A stretch of DNA of 64,000 bases from Gordionus sp. m RMFG-2023 (Eukaryota; Nematomorpha; Gordioida; Chordodea; Parachordodidae). The stretch covers positions 1,240,001-1,304,000 of the forward strand of contig NC_088777.1 of the NCBI RefSeq assembly GCF_954871325.1. Direction: 5' to 3'. A program made the translations under genes and the position numbers. Numbering within the stretch: position 1 is the first letter of the stretch; every line of letters begins with the position of its first letter. Shown piece by piece: positions 1-12,988 of this stretch. The notes under the pieces are model-generated. The model was not told the DNA's origin. It did not search any database and saw only the letters and a list, made by a program, of their open reading frames with translations.

Positions 1-60
1 AATATATATGCATTTAACGCCCTCTTTTGGATATATATTTATTAAATTTTAAAAATTAAA
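1..60. repeat. R1 dispersed repeat (truncated by window edge)
   Basis: Contains TTAACGCCCTCTTTTGG followed by ATATATATTTATTAAATT, the same as at 7754, 14594 and 51672. The other copies are preceded by a section rich in GTAAC/GTTAC words; here that part lies outside the window. Confidence 0.6.
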
Positions 61-411
61 TAAAAATTTAGCTTTATAATAAATATTAAGCTAGTTCACA
101 ATTATTTGAAACCTTTTTCTAGGTTTAATTTTAAATGTATTTATTTTTTTTCTAGTTCTAATATATATTTATTTATTTTTATTTGTTTTTACTTGATATT
201 CTGTTTTAATTTTGGTTATAATTCTTACGAATGGTAACTTTTTATTCTTATACAATGGATAACTCGTGATCTTCACTAAAACGCAAACTTTTTACCAAAC
301 AAAAATTTCTTCTCTTTATATAGACATTGTGTAAAAAAAAAATAATATATGTTTACAAAAAAAACATAAATTTTTTAAAACAACAAAATAATATTGTCTA
401 CAAATACATTT

Positions 412-763
412 AATGACGTATAATAATACCTAGATTGACGATTCATTCATAAAAATGTATTTTTAAGAGTCGTTAAAAGTAAAATCAGCTGGATCCGCCA
501 TTTTGGTAACGCGTATAGTTAATTATTCTCATGTTAAAAACTAATATTAAAATTAATAACTTGCTTCTTCCTTATTATCTCCATGATCCGGTAATTCTTT
601 AATAAAGTTTGCCCTCAGATATTAGGAATATATTAGGCTCTCGTTTAAAATTTTAATAATGATTTGTGTAACCAAAATGGCGTCTCCAGCTGATTTGCAT
701 TTTGTTGTACACTTTTAATGAATGAATGGTCAGTCTAGGTATTATATATGTCATTAAAATAAT
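412..763. mobile_element. M1 foldback MITE (block copy 1)
   Basis: Long imperfect inverted repeat. The left arm runs from about ATGACGTATAATAATACC through CCTAGATTGACGATTCATT to CAGCTGGATCCGCCATTTTG. The right arm is its reverse complement and ends in GGTATTATATATGTCAT. No coding capacity. The same insertion is at 14993-15316 in the other block, so it predates the block duplication. More copies are at 24.0, 36.0, 38.0 and 42.9 kb. The target-site duplication could not be fixed. Confidence 0.65.
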
Positions 764-1649
764 TTATAATATGTCTAATCTACACTAAACCATTAAACTA
801 GCGAAAAAAATTATAACATAATAAATACATATCGATTATTTATTTTTTTCAATTACATCTCAAACGCGAAATAATAACGACACAATAATAGTTTGTTCCA
901 ACTACAACAAAACCTTTTACCTTTTACTTACAAATTTTAACATTTTATCAGCGAGGAAAACATATTTTTTTTCAGTTAAACGAACATTTTAACATTATTA
1001 AATTAATAAAAACTTAAGTAAAACTCTTATATTTTTATAAAAAAAAAAATTTAACTTATAATTAAAAATTTGGATTGTTTTCCGTTAAATCTCATGGAAA
1101 TTACTATTGCGAACTACCCTGAATTGTAGTTTAATATAAAAAAAATTGATAAAATCATATAATAAAAGGCTTGTCACATTTTAAATAAGCATTTCTTTTT
1201 TTGTCATGATTTGTTGTTCTTGTTAATGAAGATTAAATTGTTACTTATTGAAACAGCTGCATCACGAGGCTTCCACGGGATAATTTACTAATCCACCAAA
1301 ATAAACAATTTTTACCAGCGATAAAATTGTCAACGTACTCACCCAAAATCGTAATTGGTCGACAATATTATAAACTCTTATCAACTTGCTTTCGGGAACA
1401 AGGGTGGCAGAGAAATTTGTAGCTCATACTTTTTAGAATTTTCCTGGAAACCCTCCCCCTCCTCCCGCCACTCATGATTCAGTAATTCTGTCAACCTAGA
1501 ATTTAAAAAACGTTTAAGCCTCTATCCTACCTCTTTTTGTTAAAAATTCTTCTATCAAACTTTTCTAAATTAATGTATACTTAGCTCCTTAAAATATTTG
1601 GAAACCAACTCCTAAAAACTACAGGTCACATATACTAAACATAAAAAGA

Positions 1650-2401
1650 GTGAAATATGCTTTTCTAAAAACAACAAGGTCACTAAATTTGGATGGCTAT
1701 ATAATCATTGCTCCTGACAGTTTAACCATATTAGGGCTTCCCCCCCCCCTTATAGTTAATACCACCAAAACCGATAATTTCCTTCATAACATTTTTAAAA
1801 AATTGTCACAACATGAAGCCCATTTTATGTCATTTACCAGCACATCAAATCCTATTTTTAATATGTAATGCCTATACTTCCGTTTTCATCATCCTATTTT
1901 ATATATATATATACAACAAATTATTATCAAATAATTTAGAGGAAACAAATTCAAAATATTTTGGGGAAAAAATTTTGAACATTAAATTAAACCCATTCAA
2001 TTGGTCATCAACCTTACCAGGCCATTCTTTTTTTTCCACTCAATCTATTATCTTTATCACATTATCATCATCCAAATTAACAAACAACTCGAGGATAGGT
2101 TTCATTGGTTGACGCAATAGACAAATGGGAAGCTTATATACCTTTTAACACTCATTTACCAACAAACATTACCCCCATAAAAAAAAAAATTTCGCACCTT
2201 AAATATTGGAATACCAAACCGATATCATCCAATCCACATTTAGATTGCATACAATTCTTTCAATCAGCTGATAGAACTTGGTGGCCATGAATGGTTAGAA
2301 TCACTCCCGCTAAGCTTTGTAATCTCTTATCAGACAAACAATCGCGATTTGCCATTTGTGTACGGTCTATGTTTTGACATCGCGCAGCCACATACTAAAT
2401 G
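1650..2401 (+). mobile_element. LINE 3' tail remnant (reverse transcriptase C-terminal region)
   Basis: Broken reading frames on the + strand. The last part reads like the region after the reverse transcriptase of many invertebrate LINEs: a stretch ending LCNLLSDK and then a degraded version of the leucine-rich LRLG-like segment before the Cys/His cluster. A better preserved copy of the same piece is at 16230-16938, and the same domain with its CxxC follows at 27.1-27.8 kb (- strand) and 61.2-61.7 kb. It has many stops and frame changes and lacks the upstream RT and endonuclease. The LINE clade cannot be assigned. Confidence 0.5.
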
Positions 2402-4098
2402 ACCTTCAGAAAAATTCGCTGTTTTTAATTTATTTCTAAAAAATTTCTCAAAACTTTATTGCTACTTTTTAAGGCTTTCTTAAATTTATTCTTATCATAG
2501 TTTTTAATTTCTTTAATTCCATATTAATAACAAGAAAATAATTATACCATTTACAAAATCAAAATTTTTATTTTAAGAAAAAGAAGTTGAGTTCATCTAT
2601 CCTTTAATAAACGATTGGCCAGACTAATAAAAAGTAACGGACTCAAGATAGATCCCTGATGTATCTCTGAGACCTTAACGATCTCCATAATTTTAAGAAA
2701 AACTTGTCAGTGCTAATAAGAAAATTCTAATTTGTTTTAACAAAGTGTGTGACGTGGGAGGATTAGCCAGGCTAAATTTTTCTAGGAAGAATACTGTATT
2801 TATTATAAGTCCTAATAAAAAAATTTTTAGAATAAATATTACAATAAATTTTTTAAACTATTAACATAGATCATGGAACCAATCGTAACTGCGCTCACTA
2901 TTTTAGAAAAGTGAGGAAAATATGTATTTGGGCTATTTGACCCCAACAATAAACGATAGTTATCTTAAAATTTATAAAAAAATTAATGACCTCTACGCTG
3001 TATTAAAAAGGATTAGTAAAAGGTATTAAACCAATCACTATCAAATTAATTACATATATTTCATTTTTTTTAAAAAGATTTGAACATATATATATATGAA
3101 GATCAATATGTTCTTTCAACAATTATATATCCAATATTCAGGGCCTCAATGGCCATGGATAAAACTTCCACGCAAGGAATCTATAAAAAAAAAATTAACT
3201 AATAGCGTTATTGAAAAAAAATGCATTGAAATTCCTAGAAATGATAATGCAAAGAACTGTTAATTTCGGAGATGTCCTTTTTTTGACGTGTGAGTAAAGG
3301 ATGGATTGGAGGAGGATAACTTATCTCAATTTTTTGAAGCAGGGTAGACAAAACAATAAATGTTCTTAATAAATCACTCCCCCCCCCCTCGTTAAAAGAG
3401 ATGTTTATTAAATATAATACCGCAAACCGCCTCATCTGATGCCGTATTAACTGCCAAGCGTTCCCGTCTATCGGATAAAAACTTTGAAATACAATTGTCA
3501 TTTAAAAATTAATAAGGAAATTTATATATATATATATGTATATAAGACATTTATTTATATTAAATTAAAATTTTTTTAAAAAAATATTTATCAAAGTTTT
3601 GAACTTGTACGCGTTCCTTGTTTTAAAAATAAACGTAAACGCCTTCGTTTTTTTTTAGAAATGCTAGCAGCACTAATTACTTCCGGTAAAAAAAATTGTT
3701 ACACTGGATAAAAAAAAATTTTTTTTTTTTAAAAAAAATTGTAAATCACCCTATTATCATTTTAATTACTTCTGTTCTGAATTTTTATCCTGGATTATCC
3801 CTCACCTTGAATTAGTTTTACCTTATTATCATTAGCAAAAACTAATTTTCCTATATATATATATAGATTATAATAATTATTTTAAAAATTGGCTTATTGA
3901 ATTGGAAAAAGGTTTTTTTTTCTTGTTATTAAATGGAATATAATATTAAAATACATTTTTTTTCATGATATATATATATATATAATATAAATTAGATTTA
4001 ATTGAAAATAAGTTAAGAATTAATATTAATAAATAAAAAAAATTTGATGCATAAATAATAATAGCGATATTATAAATTAAAAAATTTTAATTTTTCCG

Positions 4099-5676
4099 AT
4101 GTCAAACTCTTTCGGTGAGAGCATAATTCTAGTAAATGACAGCGATATTGCGCAATCATCTCCCATGAAATGTAACGCCATAAATCAGAATTTAATATGG
4201 GATACATCCACTGTGATAAATATGATTATCAATCCTGTCCTCTTATTCTTTGGCGTTATAGGCAATGGATTAGGGTTATACGTTATGAGATACATTAGAA
4301 AACGTCGAGTAACTGCTAGCTATCTTTATTATTATTACCTTAATTATATAGCTTGGATTAATTTGGTAATATGTATCTTTGGCGCTTGCAGAATTGATGA
4401 AGACATCAGAATCCTTATTACTCATACCGTGTATTCAAACAACTATGCCTGGCTCCGTTTCCATGCTCATTATACTCTAGTAATAATTAACGGATTTTTT
4501 GGCGCGTCTATACTAATTCTTTGCTTGCTTTTGTGGGATCGATTTATGAACCTCCACAAGCCATTAAGGCATCACAAAATTGATAACGTCAATATGAGTA
4601 ATAGCATTATATCTAACTGTGGGGTTAAAGTAGGCATGAATACTAGAAATTGGAGAATGATTGTTCTGAAACTTTCGCCCTTGATTTTCATATTAATCTC
4701 AAGCGCTATTTGTTTTTCTAGCTATTTCTGGTACGATGTGATTGAATGTAGCATTTCTAGAAATATAAATAGTTAACTGATTTATTCAGGTAATTTTGAA
4801 AGCGAGTTAAATAGTAATAACTATAAAAAAATTAATTTTACCCTTTTTTACGTTAAGGAAATTGTCCTCCAGTGGACGGTCGCTTATGATTTATTCAGGA
4901 TGATCATACTTTTGGTGATTCCGGGATTTTTCTTCCTATTTTATGGATTCGGAATTACTTATTATGTTTTCAAATTTATGGCTAAACGTAACAAAGCTTA
5001 TTTAATAAGGAGCAAAAATTCCGTAGTCCGCGTGGCGTCAACGCCTTTAGGCTCTACCTTAGAAATTGAGAATATCAAATCTTTAGATTTAATTGGCCTT
5101 AGTTACCCAATATCCATAACCTTCAACACTGAACAAAGTGAATTTCCTGCCGTATATGATAATACTAAGCAAACTTTTTCCGATATTACTCCTACACCTA
5201 TGGAGAATACGGATATTTATGCTAGGAAGCTAAAAAATAGTAATGGGAACTCACTCCGTGCTAAGATATTGAGTCGCACTAAACGAACGTTTTTCCGTGT
5301 TACTCCAACACCCGTGGGGCATACGCCTATTCGTGCTACGAAGCCAGAAAATAGCAATAGGACTTCCCTCCACGCTAAGATATTGACGCGCAACTTATCA
5401 GCTCTCATATATTTTGTTCTCTATTGCTTATGCGAAATCCCCAACATAGTGGTGTCAATATTGAGAGACAACATCAAATCCAAATTAGTCATCGATATCT
5501 CCAACACGATGGAGTTGGTGTTCGTCACCCTCATTTTCTATGTATTCATGTTATTCGACAATAATTTTCATGAAGAATTCCTCGAGCTAAACAAAGGTTC
5601 TGGGTATCTGCGTAACCAATATCATTTCCTCTTAAATATTTTAAAAGTTAATATATGTCATTTTATAAAGAAATAA
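4099..5676 (+). pseudogene. 7TM receptor family copy 1, one nonsense codon
   Basis: Same family as the intact copy at 18611-20185, and colinear with it over the whole length. ATG 4099 matches the start of that copy (MSNSFGES). TM1 has the GN motif, TM3 ends in WDRF, TM6 carries the CEIP motif, and helix 8 is FHEEF. At 4774-4776 a serine codon (TCA in copy 3) has become TAA in the loop between TM4 and TM5. The frame is unchanged afterwards and stays open from 4777 to the stop at 5674-5676. A product stopping there would have four of the seven membrane segments. AATAAA follows the stop by about 20 nt, as in its sisters. It is either a young pseudogene or an allele or read error at one base. Confidence 0.8.
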
Positions 5677-7607
5677 ATATCTACTCAAAATGGCAAAGAA
5701 TAAAATCGGAAAATGACTATCTCATTATATTTTACTTAGATCCTTTGCTAGACCCAAGAAGGGGGTCATAATTATTTTATTTTTTTTTTGATAATTTATT
5801 TTAGGAGAATATATATAATATTTAAATCATTTTGAATTAGCGATACATGGAAGCTCACTCAGTAAATATCAGCATACCAAAAAGGTTATTTTAGGAATCT
5901 AGCATGTCTAGGCTTGACACTTGACTAATTGATTGGGTGCATATAATACGTAATTGATATGAAAAAGGGATTGAAGTCAACTCTGTCCATCTGATTGATC
6001 TCCTACACAAATCTCATTTATAGGAGTAGGGTATATAATGCCGTCTAAATTATTTATTTTTTTTCAATATGGTTAACGTAAGTCACGCAGATTTTTTTTG
6101 CCTTCCAAAAAGGTTCAGTTATAGTAGAAATTTATTAAATTTTGTAAGAATTAGCATTAAAAAATTAAAAAATTGAATAAATATCAAATTAACTGGAAAA
6201 TCCCAAAGGTCCCTAAATAAAATAATTTACCTTATTAAAAAAAATTATACATATTATAACGTCTCAATTCCTTCATTAGGACAAGTGAAAAGAAAAATCG
6301 CACGAAAAGGACTAGACTAGATTCCTTGTGGCCCTAATTTGGATTATGCTATATCTTGATCAAGTGTGTGTAGCTTTCATAATTTTAACATTAAAATGAA
6401 CCCTAATTTAAGTGATTTTAAACCGTTATTTTAAGATATTCGTGATAGCCCATCATTGGCAAGAAAAGTAAAAAAAAAATACATATGAAAAAATAATTAA
6501 TGATTGTAAAATGTTTGTATATAAAAAGTAAGCAGTATTTCAAACCGAACTTTAATAGAACCTTTAAAAATTGATCGTTATTATTATTTAACGGACCTAA
6601 CCCGAACAGTTAAAAAATAATTTGAAGATGATTAATTAATCAGTTTTGACTGATAAATGTCAGTAATTTTATTTTCTAGAAATGAGCTAATGCCGTATTA
6701 ACTTTCCAAGCGTTCCAGTCTATGAAAATTTTGATATAAAATATAAAATTATCTAATTTATTCGCCGTTATTATATTATATTTGTATTTTATAATTATAT
6801 TATCAAAATAAAACTATGACTATTTTTGAAAACGGCAAATAACGGCTTAACTAGATATTTTATCAGGAAAAATATTATGAAAGCCTTACGATTTTGGTGA
6901 TATTTAGCACATGGGTTTGAACATCTACTAACGAAATCTCTAAACTTCGACAAATGTTTTTCTGGCTAAAATATTCAGTTATCCGTTGTTTTAAGATCGG
7001 CTCAAGTAGAAGCCGTTTAACTACACTATCTAATATATTGTATTAAAAAAATGTATATACAACACGTTTATTTATATTAAAATTAAATTTAAAAAATTAT
7101 CATAAAACTTTGAACGGATGTGAAGTGAAGGTGATCGCCTTTGATTTTCTTAGAAATGTTTAGCAGAACTTATTAATTCCGTCCCTCAAATTTTAAAAAA
7201 ATATATTGTAATTCAAACCTAATATTTTGTCGAATTTCCATATTTTTTTAAAATTTATCTCCTAAAATTTTATCCGGGATTTATCCCCTACCTTGAATTA
7301 GTTACCTTAATAAGTATCATTAGCAAAAACTATAAAAAAAATTTATTATTTAATATTGATTTACAATATTTATCATAAAAATTGGCATATTGGATTGGAT
7401 AAATAATATTTCTTTTTTATTTTTTGAAAAAAAAGAAGGTTTTTATTAAATGGAATATAAATATTTAAATACTTTTATATAATATAATATAATATATAAT
7501 ATATTTAAACGAAAATAAATTGTGTATTAAATTTAATTGAAAATTATTTGCGAAACGATATTAATAAAAATAAATTCGACGCATATAAATTACAAATTTT
7601 TTTTTCG
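5677..7607. other. Spacer between receptor copy 1 and the receptor stub
   Basis: AT-rich non-coding DNA colinear with 20186-21852. It includes a piece (about 6842-7040) of the M3-related repeat family also found at 21.1, 23.7, 30.2, 35.4 and 38.8 kb. The last few hundred bases match the 5' flank of receptor copy 4. No coding ORF recognised. Confidence 0.6.
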
Positions 7608-7648
7608 ATGACAAACTCTATCAACGAGAGCATAATTCTAGTAAATTA
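7608..7648 (+). pseudogene. 5' stub of a receptor gene
   Basis: ATG 7608 opens MTNSINESIILVN, identical in style to copies 2 and 4, and is preceded by the same 5' flank as copy 4. Homology ends abruptly after about 13 codons, near 7648, where unrelated AT-rich sequence and then R1 (from about 7660) begin. This is the remains of the second gene of block copy 1, removed by the rearrangement that joined the next block. It cannot make a receptor. Confidence 0.75.
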
Positions 7649-7654
7649 TATATT

Positions 7655-7810
7655 TAGTAAATAAATAATGCATCATAATAAATAATGTATAAAGTAACTT
7701 ATAATGTAACTAGTTACACTAGTTATGTCTCAAAAGTAACTTTTGACAAAACTATGCATTTAACGCCCTCTTTTGGATATATATTTATTAAATTTTAAAA
7801 TTAGAAAAAA
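7655..7810. repeat. R1 dispersed repeat at block junction
   Basis: GTATAAAGTAACTTATAATG and GTAACTAGTTAC words followed by TTAACGCCCTCTTTTGG from 7760. It matches 14480-14640 and 51440-51720. It lies exactly between the truncated receptor stub and the next array block. Confidence 0.6.
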
Positions 7811-8679
7811 TTTTAGTTATATTAAGCTAATTCATAATTACTCAATCTTTTACTTTTTATACAAAATTTAACATTTTATCACCAAGGAAATTACTTTCGT
7901 TCATACAAACTTTTTAACTTTATTACTAAATACTTGAGTGACACTTTTATATTTTATGCCAAAATTTAACATATATAAAAAATTTGAATTTTTTTTACAT
8001 CTAATCCCATCTATAAATCACATGGAAATTACTATTGAAACTGCTTTACATGGTAGTTGATTTATTTTTATATATCATATAATAAAAGGCTTATCACATT
8101 TTATTTGTCATGATTTGTTGTTCTTATTGATGAATAAAAATTTTTACTATTGAAACAGCTGCATCTTGAGGCGATAATCTATTCACCCCCCCCCCCCATT
8201 TCACCCAAATAACATTTTTTTTACCATCCCAAATCATAATTGAACCTATGGAACATGATGTCGTCAATATTTAAAACTCTTATCAACTAAGTTCCGGAAT
8301 CAAGGGTGGCTGCGAAATTGCGGCTCATACTTTAAAAAAGTTTTATAAAAAACCCTCCACACACAAGAACTCAGTAATCTGTAAACTAGTTTTTTTTTTA
8401 AATTCTTCTTTTAAACTTCTAAATTTATTGAATCCTCTTATGGCTTTCAAACGCCTTTGACATACTAACTTTTTCAAATTCTTTTCCAAACAGGAACATT
8501 CATTATCCTATTTTGCTTCGAAGTGGCCACTCAGCTAATCTACTTGTATTTGTAAGCCAATTCCTAAACTACCGACCTCCCACTAAACATAAAATATAGA
8601 TATAATGCTTATTATATTATATTGATGTTATCTATTTTGTTATGCCTCAATAGTTTGTGGAGATTTGTAAATCGTTTCC

Positions 8680-9093
8680 AAAAGCAAGCATAGAATTATT
8701 ATAGATGCGCCAAAAAAATTAGTTAATTATTACGAGTATAATTAGCACGGAAATGGAGCCAGGATACAAGGTATTAGTAATAAGGTTTCTGATACATTCT
8801 GCGTCAAAAAATACATATTATCAAATTAATCCAAGCCTTATAAGTCAGGTAATGAAAATACAGATAACTGCTAATCACGCGACCTCTTCTAATGTATCTC
8901 ATAGAGTATAATTCTAATCCATTGCCTATAACTCCAAATAAATATGAGGATAGGGTTGATGATATCATATTTATTATAGTCGATATATCCCATATTAAAT
9001 TTCTGATCTAATATGTCAGTCACTTTTCATCGGATGGTTGTGTAATATTATTGTCATTTACTAAGAATTCTGCTCTCATTGAAAGTGTGTCAT
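8680..9093 (-). pseudogene. Inverted 5' fragment of a receptor gene
   Basis: Read on the - strand, ATG at 9093 is followed by a degraded copy of the receptor N-terminus, TM1 with the conserved GNGL segment, TM2 and TM3, ending near the LILCLL segment at about 8680. The frame is broken several times by substitutions and small indels. Sequence 5' of it (9094 to about 9650 on +) resembles the receptor 5' flank in inverted orientation, so the inversion carried promoter sequence too. It is older than the other copies, judging by divergence. Confidence 0.75.
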
Positions 9094-11414
9094 AGGAAAA
9101 ATATAATTTGTTGATTTATTAATTATATTTACATTATATTTTATTGTTTAAAATAAATCAAATTTTTTGTTTAAATAAATCATTATTGTAATTACGAATT
9201 ATTATTATGAGTCAAATTTTATTTATCAATATTACGCTTTTTCAATTAAATCTAATTTATATATTATAAAAAATGTATTTAATATTATATTCCATTTGAT
9301 ATAAACCTTTTAAAAAAATTATTTATCTAATTTAATAAGCCAATTTTTTTTAAAAAAAATAATTATAATAATTAATATACAATATAAAAATGAGTTTTGC
9401 TAATGATAAAAAGGTAACTAATTCAAGGCAATGGATTATCCTGGATAAAAAATTTTGAAAAATTATTAAATTTAATTATAATTTTTTAAAAAATATTTTT
9501 TGTCGAGCATAACAAATTTATTAACGGAAGTAATTAGTGATACTAACACTTCTAAAAAACTATCGAACGCGTTCGCGTTCATGAACGCGTTCACACGCTC
9601 GTTCAAAATTTTATGAATATATTTTTAATTTTAATGCGATTTAATATTAAATAAATGTTTCATATTTTTACAATATATAAGTTAACCATTTTAAAAAAAA
9701 AATAATATAGTTTTATTTTGATAATATAATTTATTAAATTTACAATTTAATAAATAGAGAATTTTTTATTAATATTTGTAATAACAATTTGTTGTTTTTC
9801 GAAATCTTTATCTGATTAGAGGAAGGCTTGACAGTTATTACGGCATATCTCTAGATTTTCAATGTATTTTTTATTTTCAATAACGCTATAAATTTTATAT
9901 TTTATAGGTTCTTTTCTGTTGAAGTTATAACCATGGCCATTGAATCTTGAATACTGGTATATGTTCAAATCTTTTTAAAAAAATAATAATTTATATAATA
10001 TGTAATTATATTTGATAGTGAAAGGTTAAATAACTTTTATCAATCCCATTTAATTAATACAGAATTATAATGAGAATTCCATCTTGTAACAACAAGCCTT
10101 ATATAAATAACCTTGATAAATTATTCTTTAAATCAGCAGCAAATTGATGCGATCATAATTATCTGAAATCAATAGACCCAATTATAGTGAAAGAAAATTT
10201 TCTAACAAAGTGTGTCACGTTAAAGAATTAACCACGCTATCAAAGCAACGATATTTTGGAAGAATACTGTATCGTAAGTCCTAATTAAAATTAAAAGAAA
10301 TATTTTTTTTTCTAATATTAAAATAGATCATTGAGCCTATTGCAATTGCACTCACTATCTTAGAAAGTCAAGATGAATGCATTTTGGCTATTTGACCCTA
10401 ACAAAAATTAGTGGCATAAAATATGGTCAACCATTGATAGACTTAGTATTGAATGGGATCCATAAAAGGTATTTAGCCTATCACTACTAAAATAAATCAT
10501 ATATCCTTTTTTTTAAAGATTTGAACATATACCACTGTTCAGCATTCAATGGCCTTGGATAAAACTTCCAGAGAATGAACCTATAAAAAAAATAAACTTA
10601 TAGCGTTATTGAAAAATAATACATTGAAAACCTTAAGAAATGATATTAATTTCTAGATATCCGTTTTTTTTGAAGAGGAAGTAGAGGATGGATTGGAGAA
10701 GGATAACTTACCCCGATTCATTGAAGCAAAGGATAAAACCATAAATGTGTTTAATAAATTCCATAGGTTAAGAGAGTCATGCCGCAACGCCGTTCACCTG
10801 CACCTTGTAGAAGCGCGTTTTTAGTATTTAGCTAATGTCTTATTAACTGCCAAGCCTTCCTATCTATCAGATAAAAAATTTTGAATGAAAAATTTTAGCG
10901 TATCGAAGCAGCCTTTTCAAAAACGCTAATATTAAAATTTTCAATGCGTTCGTTCAAATTGGAACAACATTTTATTTTCCGCTTTAAATTTAGACGGCGG
11001 TTCAATTTAAACATGGCTACGTTAACGTTTTTTTTGCTCACTATTTATTAAAAATTAATGAGAAAAAATATCATTAGTTATTATATTATTAAAAATAAAA
11101 CTATAAAATTATTTTGTAAAAATAATTAAATATTTATTTATATGAAATTAAATTTTACAAAAAAATAAAAAATTTATCATAACATTTTGAAAAGAAGATT
11201 TTATAGCAATAATTACTTCCGGTAACAAATTTGTTATACTCGTTAAAATAAATATTTAAAAAAAATAAAATTGTAATTATAAAATATATTAACTGAAGAT
11301 ATTAATATTAAATGAGATTTAATTGAAAAATAATTTCCCTACTTAATAATGATAAATAAAATTTAAGGCAAAATAATAATGGCAATAAAAAATCAAAATT
11401 TATTTCTTTTTCCG
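9094..11414. other. Non-coding interval with an inverted pair of 5'-flank sequences
   Basis: 9094-9975 is an inverted version of receptor upstream sequence. The phrase around GAACATATACCA with ATTCAATGGCC occurs inverted near 9935-9965 and direct near 10528-10555, so the two halves face each other about 600 bp apart. 10500-11414 is the normal upstream flank of copy 2. No gene seen. Confidence 0.5.
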
Positions 11415-12988
11415 ATGACAAACTCTATCAACGAGAGTATAATTCTAATAAATGACAGCGATATTACGACATTATGTCCGGTGAAAAGTAAGATCTTAAA
11501 TCAGAATTTAATATGGAACACATCCACTGTGATAAATATGATCATCAATCCTGTCCTCTTATTCTTTGGTGTTATAGGCAATGGATTAGGGTTATACATT
11601 ATGAGATACATTAGAAAACGTCGAGTAACTACTAGCTATCTTTATTATTATTACCTGACTTATATAGCTTGGATTAATTTGGGAATATGTATCTTTAGCG
11701 CTAGCAGAATTGGCGAAAGCATCAGAAACCTTATTACTCATACCGTGTATTCGTATAACTATGCCTGGCTCCGTTTCCATGCTCATTATACTATAGTAAT
11801 AATTAACGGATTTTTTGGCGCGTCTATACTAATTCTTTGCTTGCTATTGTGGGATCGATTTATGAATCTCCACAAGCCATTAAGGCATCACAAAATAGAT
11901 AACGTCAATATGAGTAATGGCATTATATCTAACTGTGGGATTATAGGCCGCATGAATACTAGAGATTGGAAAATGATTTTTCTGAAACTTTCTCCCTTGA
12001 TTTTCATATTAATCTCAAACGCTATTTGTTTTTCTAGCTATTTCTGGTACGATGTCATTGAATGTAGCATTTCTAGAAATACAAACAGCTCACTGAAGTA
12101 TTCCGGTAATTTCGAAAGCAAGTTAAATCGTAATAACTATAAAAAAATTAATTTTACCCTTTTTTACGTTAAGGAAATTGTCCTCCAGTGGACGGTCGCT
12201 TATGATTTATTCAGGATGATCATACTTTTGGTGATTCCGGGATTCTTCATCCTATTTTATGGATTCGGAATTACTTATTATGTTTTCAAATTTATGGCTA
12301 AACGTGACAAAGCTTATTTAATGGAGAGAAAAAAAATTCCGTAAGCCACGTGGCGTCAACGCCTTTAGGCTCTACCTTAGAAATTAAGAATATCAAATCT
12401 TTAGATTTAATTGGCTTTAGCTGCCCAAAATCCGTAACCTCGAGCACTGAACAAGGTCCGGTCGTTAATAATAATACTGAGCGAACTTTTTCCGATTTTA
12501 CTCCTACACCTATGGATAATACGAATATTCATGCTAAGAAGCTAAAAAATAATAATGGGAGCTCACTCCGTGCTAAGATATTGAGTCGCACTAAACGAAT
12601 GTTTTTCCATATTACTCCAACAGGGCATACGCATATTCGTGCTACGACTACGAAGCTAGAAAATGGCAATAGGAGTGCCCTCCACGCTAAGATATTGACG
12701 CGCAACTTATCAGCTCTGATATATTTTGCTCTCTATTGCTTATGCGAAATCCCCAACATAGTGGTGTCAATATTGAGAGACAACATCAAATCCAAATTGG
12801 TCATCGATATCTCCAACACGATGGAGTTGGTGTTCGTCACCCTCATTTTCTATGTATTCATGTTATTCGACAATAATTTTCATGAAGAATTCCGCGAGCT
12901 AAACAAAAGTTGTGGGTATCTGCGTGACCAATATCATTTCCTCCAAAATATTTTAAAAGTTAATACATGTTATTTTATAAAGAAATAA
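11415..12988 (+). pseudogene. 7TM receptor family copy 2, one frameshift
   Basis: The family start (MTNSINES) is at ATG 11415. An in-frame ATG at 11379 exists but its 12 codons have no counterpart in the sisters. TM1-TM5 are intact and close to copy 3. Just after TM5 an adenine run of 8 (12329-12336) replaces 9 in copy 3, shifting the frame to a TAA at 12342-12344. The rest of the third loop, TM6, TM7 and the tail to 12988 are open in the shifted frame. The loop repeat is present but shorter. A one-base change in a homopolymer is the classic assembly error, so this copy may really be intact. AATAAA follows the stop. Confidence 0.75.

Larger units (their letters stand above)
1..7648. repeat. 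Receptor-array block, copy 1 (starts before the window)
   Basis: Roughly colinear with 14586-21900: both begin with the R1 motif TTAACGCCCTCTTTTGG, then contain in the same order an M1 foldback MITE, a LINE tail, a receptor gene, a 3' spacer of about 1.9 kb, and the start of a second receptor gene. The offset falls from 14,586 at R1 to 14,512 at the receptor start, so the copies differ by small indels. Copy 1 ends inside the second receptor (stub at 7608), while copy 2 has that gene complete. Apart from the listed features I see only AT-rich non-coding sequence in 1-4098. Confidence 0.8.

Noticed and set aside
11592-11786. Antisense 64-codon ORF conserved in three receptor copies
   Set aside because: It is the complement of the conserved TM1-TM3 coding sequence; its conservation follows from the sense gene.
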